This document shows positions 9,626-18,470 of a stretch of DNA of 64,000 nt, piece by piece; the first letter of the stretch is position 1, and every line of letters begins with the position of its first letter. The notes beneath the pieces are model-generated. The model saw nothing but the letters and a program-made list of their open reading frames with translations, was not told where the DNA came from and did not search any database. Made by a program: the position numbers and the translations under genes. The DNA lies in NCBI RefSeq assembly GCF_000969885.1, contig NZ_CP009501.1, positions 1,984,001-2,048,000 on the forward strand, written 5' to 3'. This stretch comes from Methanosarcina thermophila TM-1 (lineage in GTDB: Archaea; Halobacteriota; Methanosarcinia; Methanosarcinales; Methanosarcinaceae).

Positions 9626-11341
9626 ATGGCAGCAGATATTTTCGCAAAATTTAAAAAGAGTATGGAAGTCAAATTCGCACAGGAATTTGGTTCAAACAAG
9701 CAGACCGGCGGCGACATCACCAGCAAAACTACAAAGTTCCTGAGACTTGGCCCTGAACAGGACAACAGAAAGGTCGAAATGATTAAAGCCGGTAAGGAAA
9801 TTGCAGAAAAGAGGGGCCTTGCATTCTACAACCCAATGATGCACTCTGGTGCTCCTCTCGGTCAGCGTGCAATCACTCCTTACACCATCTCCGGTACTGA
9901 CATGGTCTGTGAACCCGACGACCTGCACTACGTCAACAACGCTGCAATGCAGCAGTTCTGGGACGACATCAGGAGAACCTGTATTGTCGGTCTTGACATG
10001 GCTCACGAGACCCTTGAGAAGAGGCTGGGTAAGGAAGTTACCCCTGAAACCATTAACCACTACCTTGAAGTCCTTAACCATGCCATGCCCGGTGCAGCAG
10101 TGGTTCAGGAAATGATGGTTGAAACCCACCCTGCCCTTGTTGACGACTGCTACGTCAAGGTCTTTACCGGTGACGACTCACTTGCAGACGAAATTGACAA
10201 ACAGTTCCTTATTGACATCAACAAGGAATTCCCAGAAGAACAGGCAGCTCAGATTAAGGCTTCCATAGGCAAGACCTCCTGGCAGGCAATCCACATCCCA
10301 ACAATTGTCTCCAGAACAACTGATGGTGCTCAGACCTCAAGGTGGGCAGCCATGCAGATCGGTATGTCCTTCATCTCCGCATACGCAATGTGCGCCGGTG
10401 AAGCAGCCGTCGCTGACCTGTCCTTTGCTGCAAAGCACGCAGCTCTTGTCTCAATGGGTGAAATGCTCCCAGCAAGGCGTGCACGTGGTCCAAACGAGCC
10501 CGGAGGACTGTCCTTCGGTCACCTGGCAGACATCGTCCAGACAAGCCGCAAAGTCCTTGACGACCCAGCAAAGGTAGCCCTTGAAGTCGTCGGTGCAGGC
10601 TGTATGCTCTACGACCAGATCTGGCTCGGATCCTACATGTCCGGTGGTGTTGGGTTCACCCAGTATGCAACAGCTGCATACACCGATGACATCCTCGACA
10701 ACAACACCTACTACAACGTTGACTACATCAACGACAAGTACAACGGTGCTGCAAAAGTCGGTAAGGACAACAAGATAAAGGCAACCCTCGAAGTCGTAAA
10801 GGACATCGCAACCGAGTCCACAATCTACGGTATCGAGACCTACGAGAAGTTCCCGACTGCCCTTGAAGATCACTTCGGTGGTTCCCAGAGAGCAACCGTG
10901 CTCGCAGCCGCAGCCGGTGTCGCAACTGCCCTCGCAACTGGAAACGCCAATGCCGGTCTCTCAGGCTGGTACCTCTCCATGTACCTGCACAAGGAAGCAT
11001 GGGGCAGACTCGGATTCTTCGGATACGACCTGCAGGACCAGTGCGGTGCTACAAACGTTCTGTCCTACCAGGGCGACGAAGGTCTTCCAAACGAACTCCG
11101 TGGTCCAAACTACCCCAACTACGCAATGAACGTCGGTCACCAGGGTGGATACGCAGGTATCGCTCAGGCAGCCCATGCAGGCCGTGGAGACGCATTCACC
11201 GTCAACCCACTCGTAAAGGTCTGCTTCGCTGACGATCTCCTGCCCTTCAACTTCGCTGAGCCCAGGAAAGAGTTCGGCCGCGGTGCCCTGAGAGAGTTCG
11301 TGCCTGCTGGTGAGAGATCCCTCATCATTCCAGCAAAGTAA
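9626..11341 (+). CDS. mcrA: methyl-coenzyme M reductase subunit alpha
   Basis: McrA carries most of the active site and the unusual modified amino acids. Start ATG 9626 follows GAGGTGA (9614-9620) and gives 571 residues beginning MAADIFAKF; the TTG-type extension at 9617 overlaps the ribosome site and is not used. Modification targets can be located by family knowledge: His271 (N-methylhistidine) in AAKHAALV, Arg285 (methylarginine, Mmp10 target) in [14 protein letters not shown], Gly466 (thioglycine) in [13 protein letters not shown] and Cys473 (S-methylcysteine) in the same motif. The Gly and Cys numbers are one higher than in M. acetivorans, which fits one extra residue in the loop around [12 protein letters not shown]. 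It is the last gene of the operon and is followed by a clear terminator. Strong codon bias indicates very high expression. Confidence 0.99.
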   Translation: MAADIFAKFKKSMEVKFAQEFGSNKQTGGDITSKTTKFLRLGPEQDNRKVEMIKAGKEIAEKRGLAFYNPMMHSGAPLGQRAITPYTISGTDMVCEPDDLHYVNNAAMQQFWDDIRRTCIVGLDMAHETLEKRLGKEVTPETINHYLEVLNHAMPGAAVVQEMMVETHPALVDDCYVKVFTGDDSLADEIDKQFLIDINKEFPEEQAAQIKASIGKTSWQAIHIPTIVSRTTDGAQTSRWAAMQIGMSFISAYAMCAGEAAVADLSFAAKHAALVSMGEMLPARRARGPNEPGGLSFGHLADIVQTSRKVLDDPAKVALEVVGAGCMLYDQIWLGSYMSGGVGFTQYATAAYTDDILDNNTYYNVDYINDKYNGAAKVGKDNKIKATLEVVKDIATESTIYGIETYEKFPTALEDHFGGSQRATVLAAAAGVATALATGNANAGLSGWYLSMYLHKEAWGRLGFFGYDLQDQCGATNVLSYQGDEGLPNELRGPNYPNYAMNVGHQGGYAGIAQAAHAGRGDAFTVNPLVKVCFADDLLPFNFAEPRKEFGRGALREFVPAGERSLIIPAK

Positions 11342-11369
11342 GCTAAATAAGTTAAAAACCTTAAAACAG

Positions 11370-11404
11370 AGTAGGCCTCAGGCCTACTTTTTGCCTCTTT
11401 TTTT
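11370..11404 (+). terminator. transcription terminator of the mcr operon
   Basis: AGTAGGCC (11370-11377), a TCA loop and GGCCTACT (11381-11388) form a perfect eight-base-pair hairpin, followed directly by TTTT and a second T-run at about 11397-11404. It starts 29 bases after the mcrA stop and faces the end of the convergent gene mcmA, so it may act in both directions. Confidence 0.8.
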
Positions 11405-11507
11405 CAGTGACTCTTACTTTTTTCCTACCGCGATTTGTTAAAGAGCCTGCTCTAAAGCAGCAACACCAAAAAATTAACGAGCGGAATTTTCCAGAATATC
11501 AAATACT

Positions 11508-12488
11508 TTAAATCACGACAACGTTTTTGCCTAATTTCCCTGCAGTCTCTACGAATTCTGTTGTATCTACCCCAGGAAATGTATCTACAATGCAGATATC
11601 AAATTCCTCATCCACAGAACTCACTAATTTTCTTATATCCATGCTGTAAACTTCAAACTTGTCTCCAGAAGCTATTAATTCATCTTCACTATCTGACGGG
11701 TTAACTGGAAATCCATTAGCTTCCAAATTAATTAAAGTAGCTTCTATCGCAGGGTTCCATATATCATTAAAAGTTACTTTTCGCGCTCCAGCTTTAAGGC
11801 ATGTAATTCCTAAAGTCCCTGGACCACATGTACAATCAAGAACAGCAGGTCTATCATAATTTTTCAAAGCTTTCTCAAGTGTCTCTATTTTGGGAAATTC
11901 TACCCTTGGGAACTCTATATGAATTTCATGCTGATATTTGTATATTCCTAAAGTACCATAAGGAGTCTGTATAATATCACATCTCAAATCGCATCCAGCA
12001 AGAAGTTCATATACATGAGGATTAGAATCAGAATCCTTTATACCTACTGTTTTTCTTATATCTCCCTTTAAAACCCCTTTAACCTCCCCAACTTCCTTTA
12101 CAATTTTCTCAGCACAGTTTTTATCCATTTCGCTAGATAATATTACTAAAGAATCTTCAGACAAATAGGGGACGGAATTAATTGGATAGCCAGGCGTCAC
12201 AAGAGGAACACATGCATTCCTTAAATTAGCTTTTCTATCTTTTATTCCTTCATCAATCATTATTTTTAGTACGTGAGACATTACAACATCAAGATGTCTC
12301 TTGCCGCATTTACAACTCCCAAAAGAATTATCAATTTTATCTAAGTTAATCTGATCGGCTAGAGGAGAAAATTTCTTTATATTTTCTGCTTTACAATTGT
12401 TACAGGGCTTATAGAACAAATCAATATCTTTTAACACTTCCGAAACAGGTTTTATGCACCTATTTCCACATTTACAGCTTATCTCCAT
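11508..12488 (-). CDS. mcmA: SAM-dependent methyltransferase, probable MCR cysteine methyltransferase McmA
   Basis: This 326-residue protein has an N-terminal zinc-ribbon-like part (CKCGNRC and CNNC within the first 32 residues, CKCGKRH near residues 59-65) and a C-terminal class I methyltransferase domain with motif I VLDCTCGPGTLGITCL at about residues 220-235 and an acidic NDIW motif after it. In M. acetivorans the gene next to mcrA on the opposite strand (mcmA) is required for S-methylation of the active-site cysteine of McrA. The convergent position 166 bases from mcrA supports the same identity here. The specific substrate is inferred from that family and location; the methyltransferase fold and cysteine clusters are visible directly. 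Start ATG 12488 has a plausible TATA-like tract upstream. Confidence 0.82.
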   Translation of the reverse strand: MEISCKCGNRCIKPVSEVLKDIDLFYKPCNNCKAENIKKFSPLADQINLDKIDNSFGSCKCGKRHLDVVMSHVLKIMIDEGIKDRKANLRNACVPLVTPGYPINSVPYLSEDSLVILSSEMDKNCAEKIVKEVGEVKGVLKGDIRKTVGIKDSDSNPHVYELLAGCDLRCDIIQTPYGTLGIYKYQHEIHIEFPRVEFPKIETLEKALKNYDRPAVLDCTCGPGTLGITCLKAGARKVTFNDIWNPAIEATLINLEANGFPVNPSDSEDELIASGDKFEVYSMDIRKLVSSVDEEFDICIVDTFPGVDTTEFVETAGKLGKNVVVI

Positions 12489-12676
12489 AAGTTTAGATAT
12501 GGATATTTTGTATAAGTATTATATCATTTCTTATTTGCTTAATTCTTGTTCTGTTTATTTTAAAATGCGAATAATTTCTTTGATCTGCTGAAGATTGATT
12601 CAAAAAAGAAAATATTAAATGTTTAAGAATTTTTTCTGTTATACGGCTATCAATGTTAAATTTTGACATTAAAACA

Positions 12677-12752
12677 GCATCTAGCTTACAGCTAATCTGC
12701 ATCTAGATTACAGCTAATCTGCATCTAGATTACAGCTAATTTGCATCTAGAC
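12677..12752. repeat. 22-bp tandem repeat, about 3.4 copies
   Basis: The unit GCATCTAGATTACAGCTAATCT (22 bases) is repeated head to tail at 12677, 12699 and 12721, with a partial fourth copy at 12743-12752. Copies differ at only one or two bases. It lies between the start of mcmA and the end of aroA, outside both genes. Copies of nearly identical sequence point to recent slippage or a bound protein array. Confidence 0.9.
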
Positions 12753-12771
12753 ATCCAGATCTTATTTTAAC

Positions 12772-14064
12772 TTATTCTTCTGAAATATCCTTAATTCTTG
12801 CTCCAAGACCGCGCATATCTTTAAAGAAATCCGGGTAAGAGATAGAAACGGATTCAGTTGTATCAATAGTTGTGTTTCCTGCAACCATTCCTGCCAGGGT
12901 AAGTGCCATAACGATCCTGTGGTCATCCCAACCGTGAACCTGTGCTCCCTTAAGTTTCCCGCCAGTGATGGTCAGGCTGTCCCTTTCCTCCTTAAGGTCT
13001 ACCCCAAGCTTTGGAAGTTCGGTTGCAAGGGCGCGCAGACGGTCAGTTTCCTTATATCTGACATGCTCAGCGTTTTCAATCCTGCTCGTTCCCTCGGCAA
13101 CTGCAGCCAGAACAGCAATGGTCGGCACAAGATCAGGAGTTGCCCCTGCATCAAAGGTTATAGCTTTTAATTTTCTTCCCCCCCTGACGGTCACATTACC
13201 TGCTTCTTTATCCCAGACTATATCTGCTCCCATCTGTCTCAAAGTCTCAATAATTACCTCATCTCCCTGTCTTGAAGGGAAAAGATTTTTGACTGTAACT
13301 TCTGATTCGCCGACCATAGCTGCGGCTGCGAGCAGATAGGATGCAGAGGAGAAGTCACCTGGAACGATGTAATCTTTGAGGTCATACTTCTGTTTGCCCG
13401 GTATTATAAATCTGATACCATTACTCTCATCTGTATGGATTTTAGCGCCTGCCAGTTCAAGCATCTCAAGGGTTATATCAATGTAAGGTCTTGATTTAAG
13501 TTGACCTTTAATGGAAAGAGTGGTGCTGTTTTCAGCAAGTGGGCAGATTATGAGGAGGGCTGAGATAAACTGGGAACTAATAGTACCGTCAATACTCACT
13601 TCCTGCCCTTTTATTCCCCCTTTAACTACAAGCGGAGCTCTCTCATTCCCTCGCGTGGAACAGGCTTTTACTCCCAATTTATTGAGAGCCTCAAGAAGAG
13701 GTCCGTTTGGTCTGGTGCGAAGGGAAGCATCGCCTGTAAGCACTGTAGTCCCTTCAGTAAGGGCTGCTACTGCAGTCATAAAGCGAAGGGTTGTCCCTGA
13801 ATTTGCGGCATTGATCACATCATCAGGGACTTTGGGTTTCCCATTATTACCATGGATAATAAGCTTGTCTTCCATTCTCTCAATCAAAGCTCCAAATAAT
13901 TCAGAAGCCCTGATTGTAGCAAGGGTATCGGCTGATATCAGAGGACGTCTGACAATTGATTCTTTTGAGAGAGCTGCCAGAGTTATAGCCCTGTGAGTGT
14001 AACTCTTTGAAGATGGAGCAAAAACCTCCCCTTTAATTGAAGATTTGTCGATAGAAACACGCAT
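12772..14064 (-). CDS. aroA: 3-phosphoshikimate 1-carboxyvinyltransferase (EPSP synthase)
   Basis: This enzyme transfers the enolpyruvyl group of phosphoenolpyruvate to shikimate 3-phosphate in aromatic amino acid synthesis. The 430-residue product has the expected two-domain length. Clear motifs are the substrate-binding SKSYTHRAITLAAL (residues about 19-32), NSGTTLRFMTAVAAL (about 87-101), DASLRTRPNGPLLEALNKLG (about 110-130), and near the C-terminus RYKETDRLRALATEL and DDHRIVMALTLAG, which contain the catalytic Glu/Asp and Lys/Arg residues. ATG 14064 starts it. It is the downstream neighbour of thyA on the same strand but is separated from it by 170 bases. Confidence 0.97.
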   Translation of the reverse strand: MRVSIDKSSIKGEVFAPSSKSYTHRAITLAALSKESIVRRPLISADTLATIRASELFGALIERMEDKLIIHGNNGKPKVPDDVINAANSGTTLRFMTAVAALTEGTTVLTGDASLRTRPNGPLLEALNKLGVKACSTRGNERAPLVVKGGIKGQEVSIDGTISSQFISALLIICPLAENSTTLSIKGQLKSRPYIDITLEMLELAGAKIHTDESNGIRFIIPGKQKYDLKDYIVPGDFSSASYLLAAAAMVGESEVTVKNLFPSRQGDEVIIETLRQMGADIVWDKEAGNVTVRGGRKLKAITFDAGATPDLVPTIAVLAAVAEGTSRIENAEHVRYKETDRLRALATELPKLGVDLKEERDSLTITGGKLKGAQVHGWDDHRIVMALTLAGMVAGNTTIDTTESVSISYPDFFKDMRGLGARIKDISEE

Positions 14065-14236
14065 GTGTACCAGAGCTCTTTTATTTTTGTTTTGATTTCC
14101 CTCAGACTAAGATGTTTACTTTTAGTATTTTGAATATATTTTCCAGAACTACAAAAAAATTAATCAAAATTTATAAGATTTGAACGGACTAAATTAATTT
14201 GAGTAAATTCAAAGAACGGTTGATGAGATCAAAAGC

Positions 14237-14890
14237 TCAGTTTACCCCTTTTACGATGTTTTCTATCAGATCCCAATCATGGTCATAGATATGCGCTGAG
14301 ATACTAACTGTAGTGATTGTGCCTGGCTCGGCTCCAACCCTATCGGCTACATACTCGAGGAGTTTCGAGAGCCCGTAAAGGTTTGCTGGATAAGCTCCAC
14401 CAAAATCGTGGCTTCTAAAGAGAGTAGTAAGGTGAATCTTTCCATCTCTTATCTTAAAGTCATCCAGAATCATGCAGGGGACTTCGTTAACCTTAGTATC
14501 TACTGATGGAATCCATGTGACTGCTATTGCTCTCCTTGATGTCGGGGTTTCCTGCAGCTTTTCGATTACATATTTTATCTGGTCCACTTCCCCGCTCCAG
14601 TTTCTAAGGCGTTGTCCGTAAGTGTACTCAAAGTCCTGTACGTTTTCACCTGAGATAAGCTGCTTTGCATACTCCTCAAGCCTTTCCTCATTCCAGGCAA
14701 TATCGTGCGGGATTCTATCAGTATAAGGATCTTCAATAACTATCATCAGATTCATGAATTCCCTTATCTGGCTTCCCCTTTCATCGGTAATCATCTTCCC
14801 GTGGTTCCAGATAATGTTAAGCCCACGGTACCATGCATCAGATATATTTTTAGCTCTGATGATCCTGCCAATCTCAAAATTGTTTTCCAT
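14237..14890 (-). CDS. thyA: archaeal thymidylate synthase
   Basis: The 217-residue protein is of the short archaeal ThyA type, which methylates dUMP to dTMP. The catalytic cysteine lies in EVPCMILDDFK (about residues 137-147) in place of the bacterial QPCH sequence; the TSRRAIAVTW segment (about 115-125) holds the paired arginines that bind phosphate, and SHDFGGAYPANLYGLSKLL (about 159-177) the nucleotide-binding asparagine. ATG 14890 begins the family N-terminus. Methanogens use tetrahydromethanopterin or tetrahydrosarcinapterin derivatives as C1 carrier, so the natural methyl donor is probably not plain methylenetetrahydrofolate. Confidence 0.88.
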   Translation of the reverse strand: MENNFEIGRIIRAKNISDAWYRGLNIIWNHGKMITDERGSQIREFMNLMIVIEDPYTDRIPHDIAWNEERLEEYAKQLISGENVQDFEYTYGQRLRNWSGEVDQIKYVIEKLQETPTSRRAIAVTWIPSVDTKVNEVPCMILDDFKIRDGKIHLTTLFRSHDFGGAYPANLYGLSKLLEYVADRVGAEPGTITTVSISAHIYDHDWDLIENIVKGVN

Positions 14891-15143
14891 TGAAGATTCC
14901 CCAATAAAATCAGGAATTTACCTTTTTTCTTTATTTACCACTTTCTTTTATATGTGCTTTCTCACAGGCATATTCCGGATTTTTTGCTGCATGATAGTAC
15001 CCATGTATGATTTAAAAAATTCCGGACAAAGAAAGAGTGTAAAGAAAAGAGATAAAGAGAATAGAGAAAAGAGATAAACACAAACCAAAGAAAAAATTTA
15101 CAAAAAAGTTAGATTAAAAGAGATAAAGGGTTGAGGAATCTTT

Positions 15144-16007
15144 TCAGATCCTCATTGCTCTCAGGCGCCTAACCCTTTCTTCGGTTACAGGGTGAGTTCT
15201 GAAGAGAGACTGAATCGCTCCGCCTTTTAATGGGTTGACAATAAACATATGAGCGCTGCTTTCCTTTGCCTGCACGTCTGAAATGCTAGGCCTGTAATGG
15301 GCATTCCCATATTCAAGCTTCTCAAGGGCATTGGCAAGTGCCCAGGGTTTTCTGCAAATGCTGGCCCCCTCTGCATCGGCTGCAAATTCTCTTGACCTTG
15401 AGATTGCAAGCTGAATCAGGGTTGCAGCGAGAGGTGCTAAAATTGCCATAGCGATAAGACCTATTATCCCACCGCCATTTTCATCATCCCTGTTCCCAAA
15501 ACCACCAAAGATTGCAGCCCACTGAGCCCAGTTGGCAAGCATTGTGATAACACCTGCAAGGGTTGCAGCTATAGCACTTATCAGGGTATCCCTATTTTTC
15601 ACATGTGCAAGTTCGTGTGCCAGCACACCTTCCATTTCTTCATAAGAGAGCAACTGAAGAATCCCGGTTGTAACAGCCACAGCCGCATTCTGTGGATTTC
15701 TGCCGGTTGCAAAGGCATTCGGCATTCCGGATTCTATGATACATACTTTAGGCTTTGGTAACCCTGCTCTCATAACGAGCCCATCGACAATCCTGTGCAG
15801 GTTCGGAGCTTCCGCTGGGGAAACTTCCCTTGCCCCGTACATTTTGAGTACAATTTTGTCGCTGTACCAGTAGCTTCCGAAGTTCATGATTATTGCAAAA
15901 ATAAAAGCAATAATCATTCCAGTCGGTCCCCCAATGACCCTTCCTATCACAATCATGAGACCAGTAAGGGCGGCAAGCAAAACTGTAGTTTTAAGAATGT
16001 TCTTCAT
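15144..16007 (-). CDS. htpX: HtpX-type membrane zinc metalloprotease (M48)
   Basis: HtpX is a membrane-bound zinc protease that helps clear damaged membrane proteins. At 287 residues the length fits. Two hydrophobic segments open the protein (about residues 8-24 and 28-48), the HEXXH zinc site [10 protein letters not shown] is at about residues 131-140, two more membrane spans follow (about 145-165 and 180-205), and the third zinc ligand is in [11 protein letters not shown] at about 209-219. The conserved [19 protein letters not shown] precedes the zinc site. The gene has no close partner; the 250-base spacer downstream of it, toward thyA, is purine-rich with AAGAGATAAA-like repeats. Confidence 0.95.
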   Translation of the reverse strand: MKNILKTTVLLAALTGLMIVIGRVIGGPTGMIIAFIFAIIMNFGSYWYSDKIVLKMYGAREVSPAEAPNLHRIVDGLVMRAGLPKPKVCIIESGMPNAFATGRNPQNAAVAVTTGILQLLSYEEMEGVLAHELAHVKNRDTLISAIAATLAGVITMLANWAQWAAIFGGFGNRDDENGGGIIGLIAMAILAPLAATLIQLAISRSREFAADAEGASICRKPWALANALEKLEYGNAHYRPSISDVQAKESSAHMFIVNPLKGGAIQSLFRTHPVTEERVRRLRAMRI

Positions 16008-16480
16008 GACTTATCACACGACGTCCTCCCAGGCTAATGTCTGGGTTTTCGGTCTTTGACTTCTAGTTTGAAATTTTTTTTCTTAAGTTGATTTAAGTAG
16101 AATTAGTATTGTTTATTCTGATTACCGATATATAATTTTTCTCTCAGTTACACAGGTTGACACAATTGTACTATTTTGACTACTTTGTTTATCTAAAATT
16201 AATTCCAAATTTCATAAAGTGGAAAATCTTTTTCTCAAAAGTGAAAATTTCCTTAATTATCTGGTTTGTTTTATTCTTCTCTTTAAGAAGCTGGGAGAAC
16301 CCAACTTCTGAATAGTTACTAATATTTCGTTCTACATATATTTATATTTAATGTGGTCCTGAAATAACTAGTTTGTATGATCTTGAGATAACTAGTTAGA
16401 AATCAAACTAATATTGGATTTAAAAATATATATATTTATTGAAAGCGCCTTTGGGTCATTTTCAATAAGTTAAATTTTAG
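16008..16480. other. AT-rich spacer between htpX and the RibD-like gene
   Basis: No open frame here looks coding. Upstream of htpX it should hold the htpX promoter. The only structure I see is the pair of near-identical 19-base sequences at 16356-16398, listed separately. Confidence 0.6.
16356..16398. repeat. spaced direct repeat of 19 bases
   Basis: GTCCTGAAATAACTAGTTT (16356-16374) and ATCTTGAGATAACTAGTTA (16380-16398) match at 15 of 19 positions and are 24 bases apart start to start, a little over two helical turns. Each contains AACTAGTT, itself a palindrome. The arrangement is compatible with a tandem operator, but no gene link is shown. Confidence 0.6.
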
Positions 16481-17038
16481 CTATTTTTGTGCCCATCCCT
16501 GGATCTCGTACTCCACTCCCACCAGTCCGTTCTCATATCTTTCAACCCTTCCGGTCTTTAATCTTATTTCTTTCCCAATCCGATCAAAAAGTGGAATCCC
16601 ACCTCCAAGAATAATGGGAACAATAGTAACAATCAGATCTTCGACCAGATTTTCTTCAAGGAATGTCTTTATAAGCTGTGATCCACCAACGAGCCAGATA
16701 TCTTCATCAGTACTTTTCTTAAGCCAGCGAACAAATTCCCCGACATTCCCGGAGACAAATTCTACGTTTTTTTCCCGGTGCAAGGGCTCGTTCTGTCGTG
16801 TGAAAACATATGACTTTTTATCCCCATAAGGCCAGTTTCCAAAGCTCAGAACCTGTTCATAGGTTTTTCTGCCCATCAGGATTGTTCCTATAGAGGAATA
16901 GAATTCGGAATAGCCGTAGTCCGTTTCAGGATTGTTATCATATTTTGTTAACCAGTCTATACTGCCGTCTTCTCGGGCTATGAAGCTGTCGAGGCTGCAG
17001 GCGATATAGAATCTAATTCTGGGTATATTTTCTTTCAA
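16481..17038 (-). CDS. RibD C-terminal/dihydrofolate reductase-like protein
   Basis: The 185-residue protein belongs to the RibD_C family of NADPH-dependent reductases with a dihydrofolate reductase fold. Seen are the N-terminal strand FYIACSLDSFIAREDGSIDWL, the cofactor-loop ILMGRKTYEQVL at about residues 53-64, WLVGGSQLIKTFLEENLVEDL at about 120-140 and PIILGGGIPLF at about 145-155, each typical for the family. Its substrate cannot be told from sequence; the family includes pterin and aminopyrimidine reductases as well as stand-alone proteins of unknown role. It is divergent from the duplicated membrane protein that follows. Confidence 0.87.
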   Translation of the reverse strand: MKENIPRIRFYIACSLDSFIAREDGSIDWLTKYDNNPETDYGYSEFYSSIGTILMGRKTYEQVLSFGNWPYGDKKSYVFTRQNEPLHREKNVEFVSGNVGEFVRWLKKSTDEDIWLVGGSQLIKTFLEENLVEDLIVTIVPIILGGGIPLFDRIGKEIRLKTGRVERYENGLVGVEYEIQGWAQK

Positions 17039-17092
17039 TGTCCCCTCCCCTTTAGTAACTTTTATCTGATTTTGTGTGATTTTACTCCTTAT

Positions 17093-18181
17093 ATGCCTTC
17101 TCCGAGAATACCGATATCTCTAAAAACAGAACATTCTCTAAAAGACCACCTTTACTGGAATTTCCTTAATCTTATCACTTTTCTTATCGGGTCAATAGCG
17201 ATTGCCAGAGATTCAATCAAATGGGCAGCCGTTTACGCAGGAATAGCCCTGTTTTTCTTCCTTATTATTAAACTCCGTTTTGCCTGCACTCACTGCCTTT
17301 ATTATATAAGGAGTCAGGACCGCGTAAAATGCACTATGCTCCCGGGAGTCCCAAAACTTTTTAAAGCTCGACCCGGTTCTCACAGCCCTTTTGAGAAGGC
17401 TATGATTGTTCTTGGAGCTTTGCCTGTTTTTCTTTTTCCGGTCTACTGGCTGGTCAGGGAACCGATAATGCTGGGAGCCTATATCGTTGCGTGGGTTCTT
17501 TTCATTTTGACTGCCCGCCGGTATGAATGTATAAGGTGCATTAATTTCGAGTGTCCTGTAAATAGGGCACCTGCAGGCGTGAAAATAGCGTTTAAGAAAG
17601 GGGACGATTTTTCCTGGGATGCTGGATTTTCAGAAGAAGAACTGCAGAAATCAGGCTCATATAAATGTACATCTCTTAAAATGAAGCACGAATTTAAAGA
17701 TGTTCTGTACTGGAACTTCATAACACTGACTCTTTTATGTTCGGCAGGACTTGCAATTGGTATTTACTCAACAGGATGGCTGCTTGCCTACATTTTTTTA
17801 GTCTTTTTTCACTTTTACGCCCTGGAACAGCGTTTTTTCTGCACCCATTGCCCTCACTATGTAGCGAGTGAGAAAAAAGTGAAATGCATGATGAACTGGG
17901 GCTGGCCAAAGTATTTCAAACCTAGACCGTATCCTCCAGGCAAATTTGATCTTGCTATTACTACTCTAGGATTTTTAGTCGTGATTTTTTTCCCTATTCC
18001 CTGGCTTTTGAGAGAGCCATTTCTGATGTTTACCTACTCACTTTCCATTTTGATTTTCTTGCTGACGATATGGAGATACGAGTGTTCACACTGCATCTAC
18101 TTCGGATGTCCTTTTAACATGGTTCCGGCTGAAGTGAGGAGAAAGTTTGAAAAAGTGATTAATGGGGGTCTTCAGCAATAA
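17093..18181 (+). CDS. internally duplicated cysteine-rich membrane protein
   Basis: I do not recognise this 362-residue protein by name. It is an obvious tandem duplication of a unit of about 180 residues. Each half begins with a basic KTEHSLKDHLYWNF or KMKHEFKDVLYWNF box, has two hydrophobic spans, then a cysteine cluster (CTHCLYYIRSQDRVKC in the first, CTHCPHYVASEKKVKC in the second), a proline-rich PKxFKxRP box, two further spans, and finishes with RYECIRCINFECPVN or RYECSHCIYFGCPFN. Eight membrane spans and four CxxC-type clusters that would face the same side are predicted, suggesting metal or iron-sulfur binding at the membrane. The ATG at 17093 is used; a TTG seven codons upstream is possible. 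Transcribed alone, followed by a terminator. Confidence 0.75.
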   Translation: MPSPRIPISLKTEHSLKDHLYWNFLNLITFLIGSIAIARDSIKWAAVYAGIALFFFLIIKLRFACTHCLYYIRSQDRVKCTMLPGVPKLFKARPGSHSPFEKAMIVLGALPVFLFPVYWLVREPIMLGAYIVAWVLFILTARRYECIRCINFECPVNRAPAGVKIAFKKGDDFSWDAGFSEEELQKSGSYKCTSLKMKHEFKDVLYWNFITLTLLCSAGLAIGIYSTGWLLAYIFLVFFHFYALEQRFFCTHCPHYVASEKKVKCMMNWGWPKYFKPRPYPPGKFDLAITTLGFLVVIFFPIPWLLREPFLMFTYSLSILIFLLTIWRYECSHCIYFGCPFNMVPAEVRRKFEKVINGGLQQ

Positions 18182-18214
18182 AAAAGTTTAGAGAAGTGAT
18201 ATAAGATTAGAATA

Positions 18215-18255
18215 GAAATAACCTTCCGATTTCACAGGCGGTATTTCTTTTTTTT
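18215..18255 (+). terminator. terminator after the duplicated membrane protein
   Basis: GAAATAACC (18215-18223) pairs with GGTATTTC (18240-18247), with one bulged A, across a 16-base loop, and is followed by eight consecutive T (18248-18255). It is 34 bases beyond the stop codon of the upstream gene. Confidence 0.7.
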
Positions 18256-18288
18256 GCAATTAAATGCTCCAATTAACGGCAAGTACTG

Positions 18289-18328
18289 ACTTCTGGATTA
18301 ACCATATAACTTCTGGATTAACCATATA
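18289..18328. repeat. perfect 20-bp tandem duplication
   Basis: ACTTCTGGATTAACCATATA occurs twice with no gap (18289-18308 and 18309-18328). It lies about 140 bases ahead of the nitrilase-family gene. The identity of the copies suggests a recent event; a function is not indicated. Confidence 0.9.
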
Positions 18329-18470
18329 AATAATAGGAAATTATTTATGCTCATCAATTTTGTATGTAAAGCGCTGCTTGACAGTATTTATTTTTTAATT
18401 ATTCTCAATTTGCATTGCGATTCCAATCTAAAAATATAAAAATTACGATTAAAACTATCAAAGTTAAAGA

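Noticed and set aside
12493-12702. 69-codon frame on the minus strand starting in the 22-base repeats
   Set aside because: Start lies in the repeat, no ribosome site, and composition is that of AT-rich spacer DNA.
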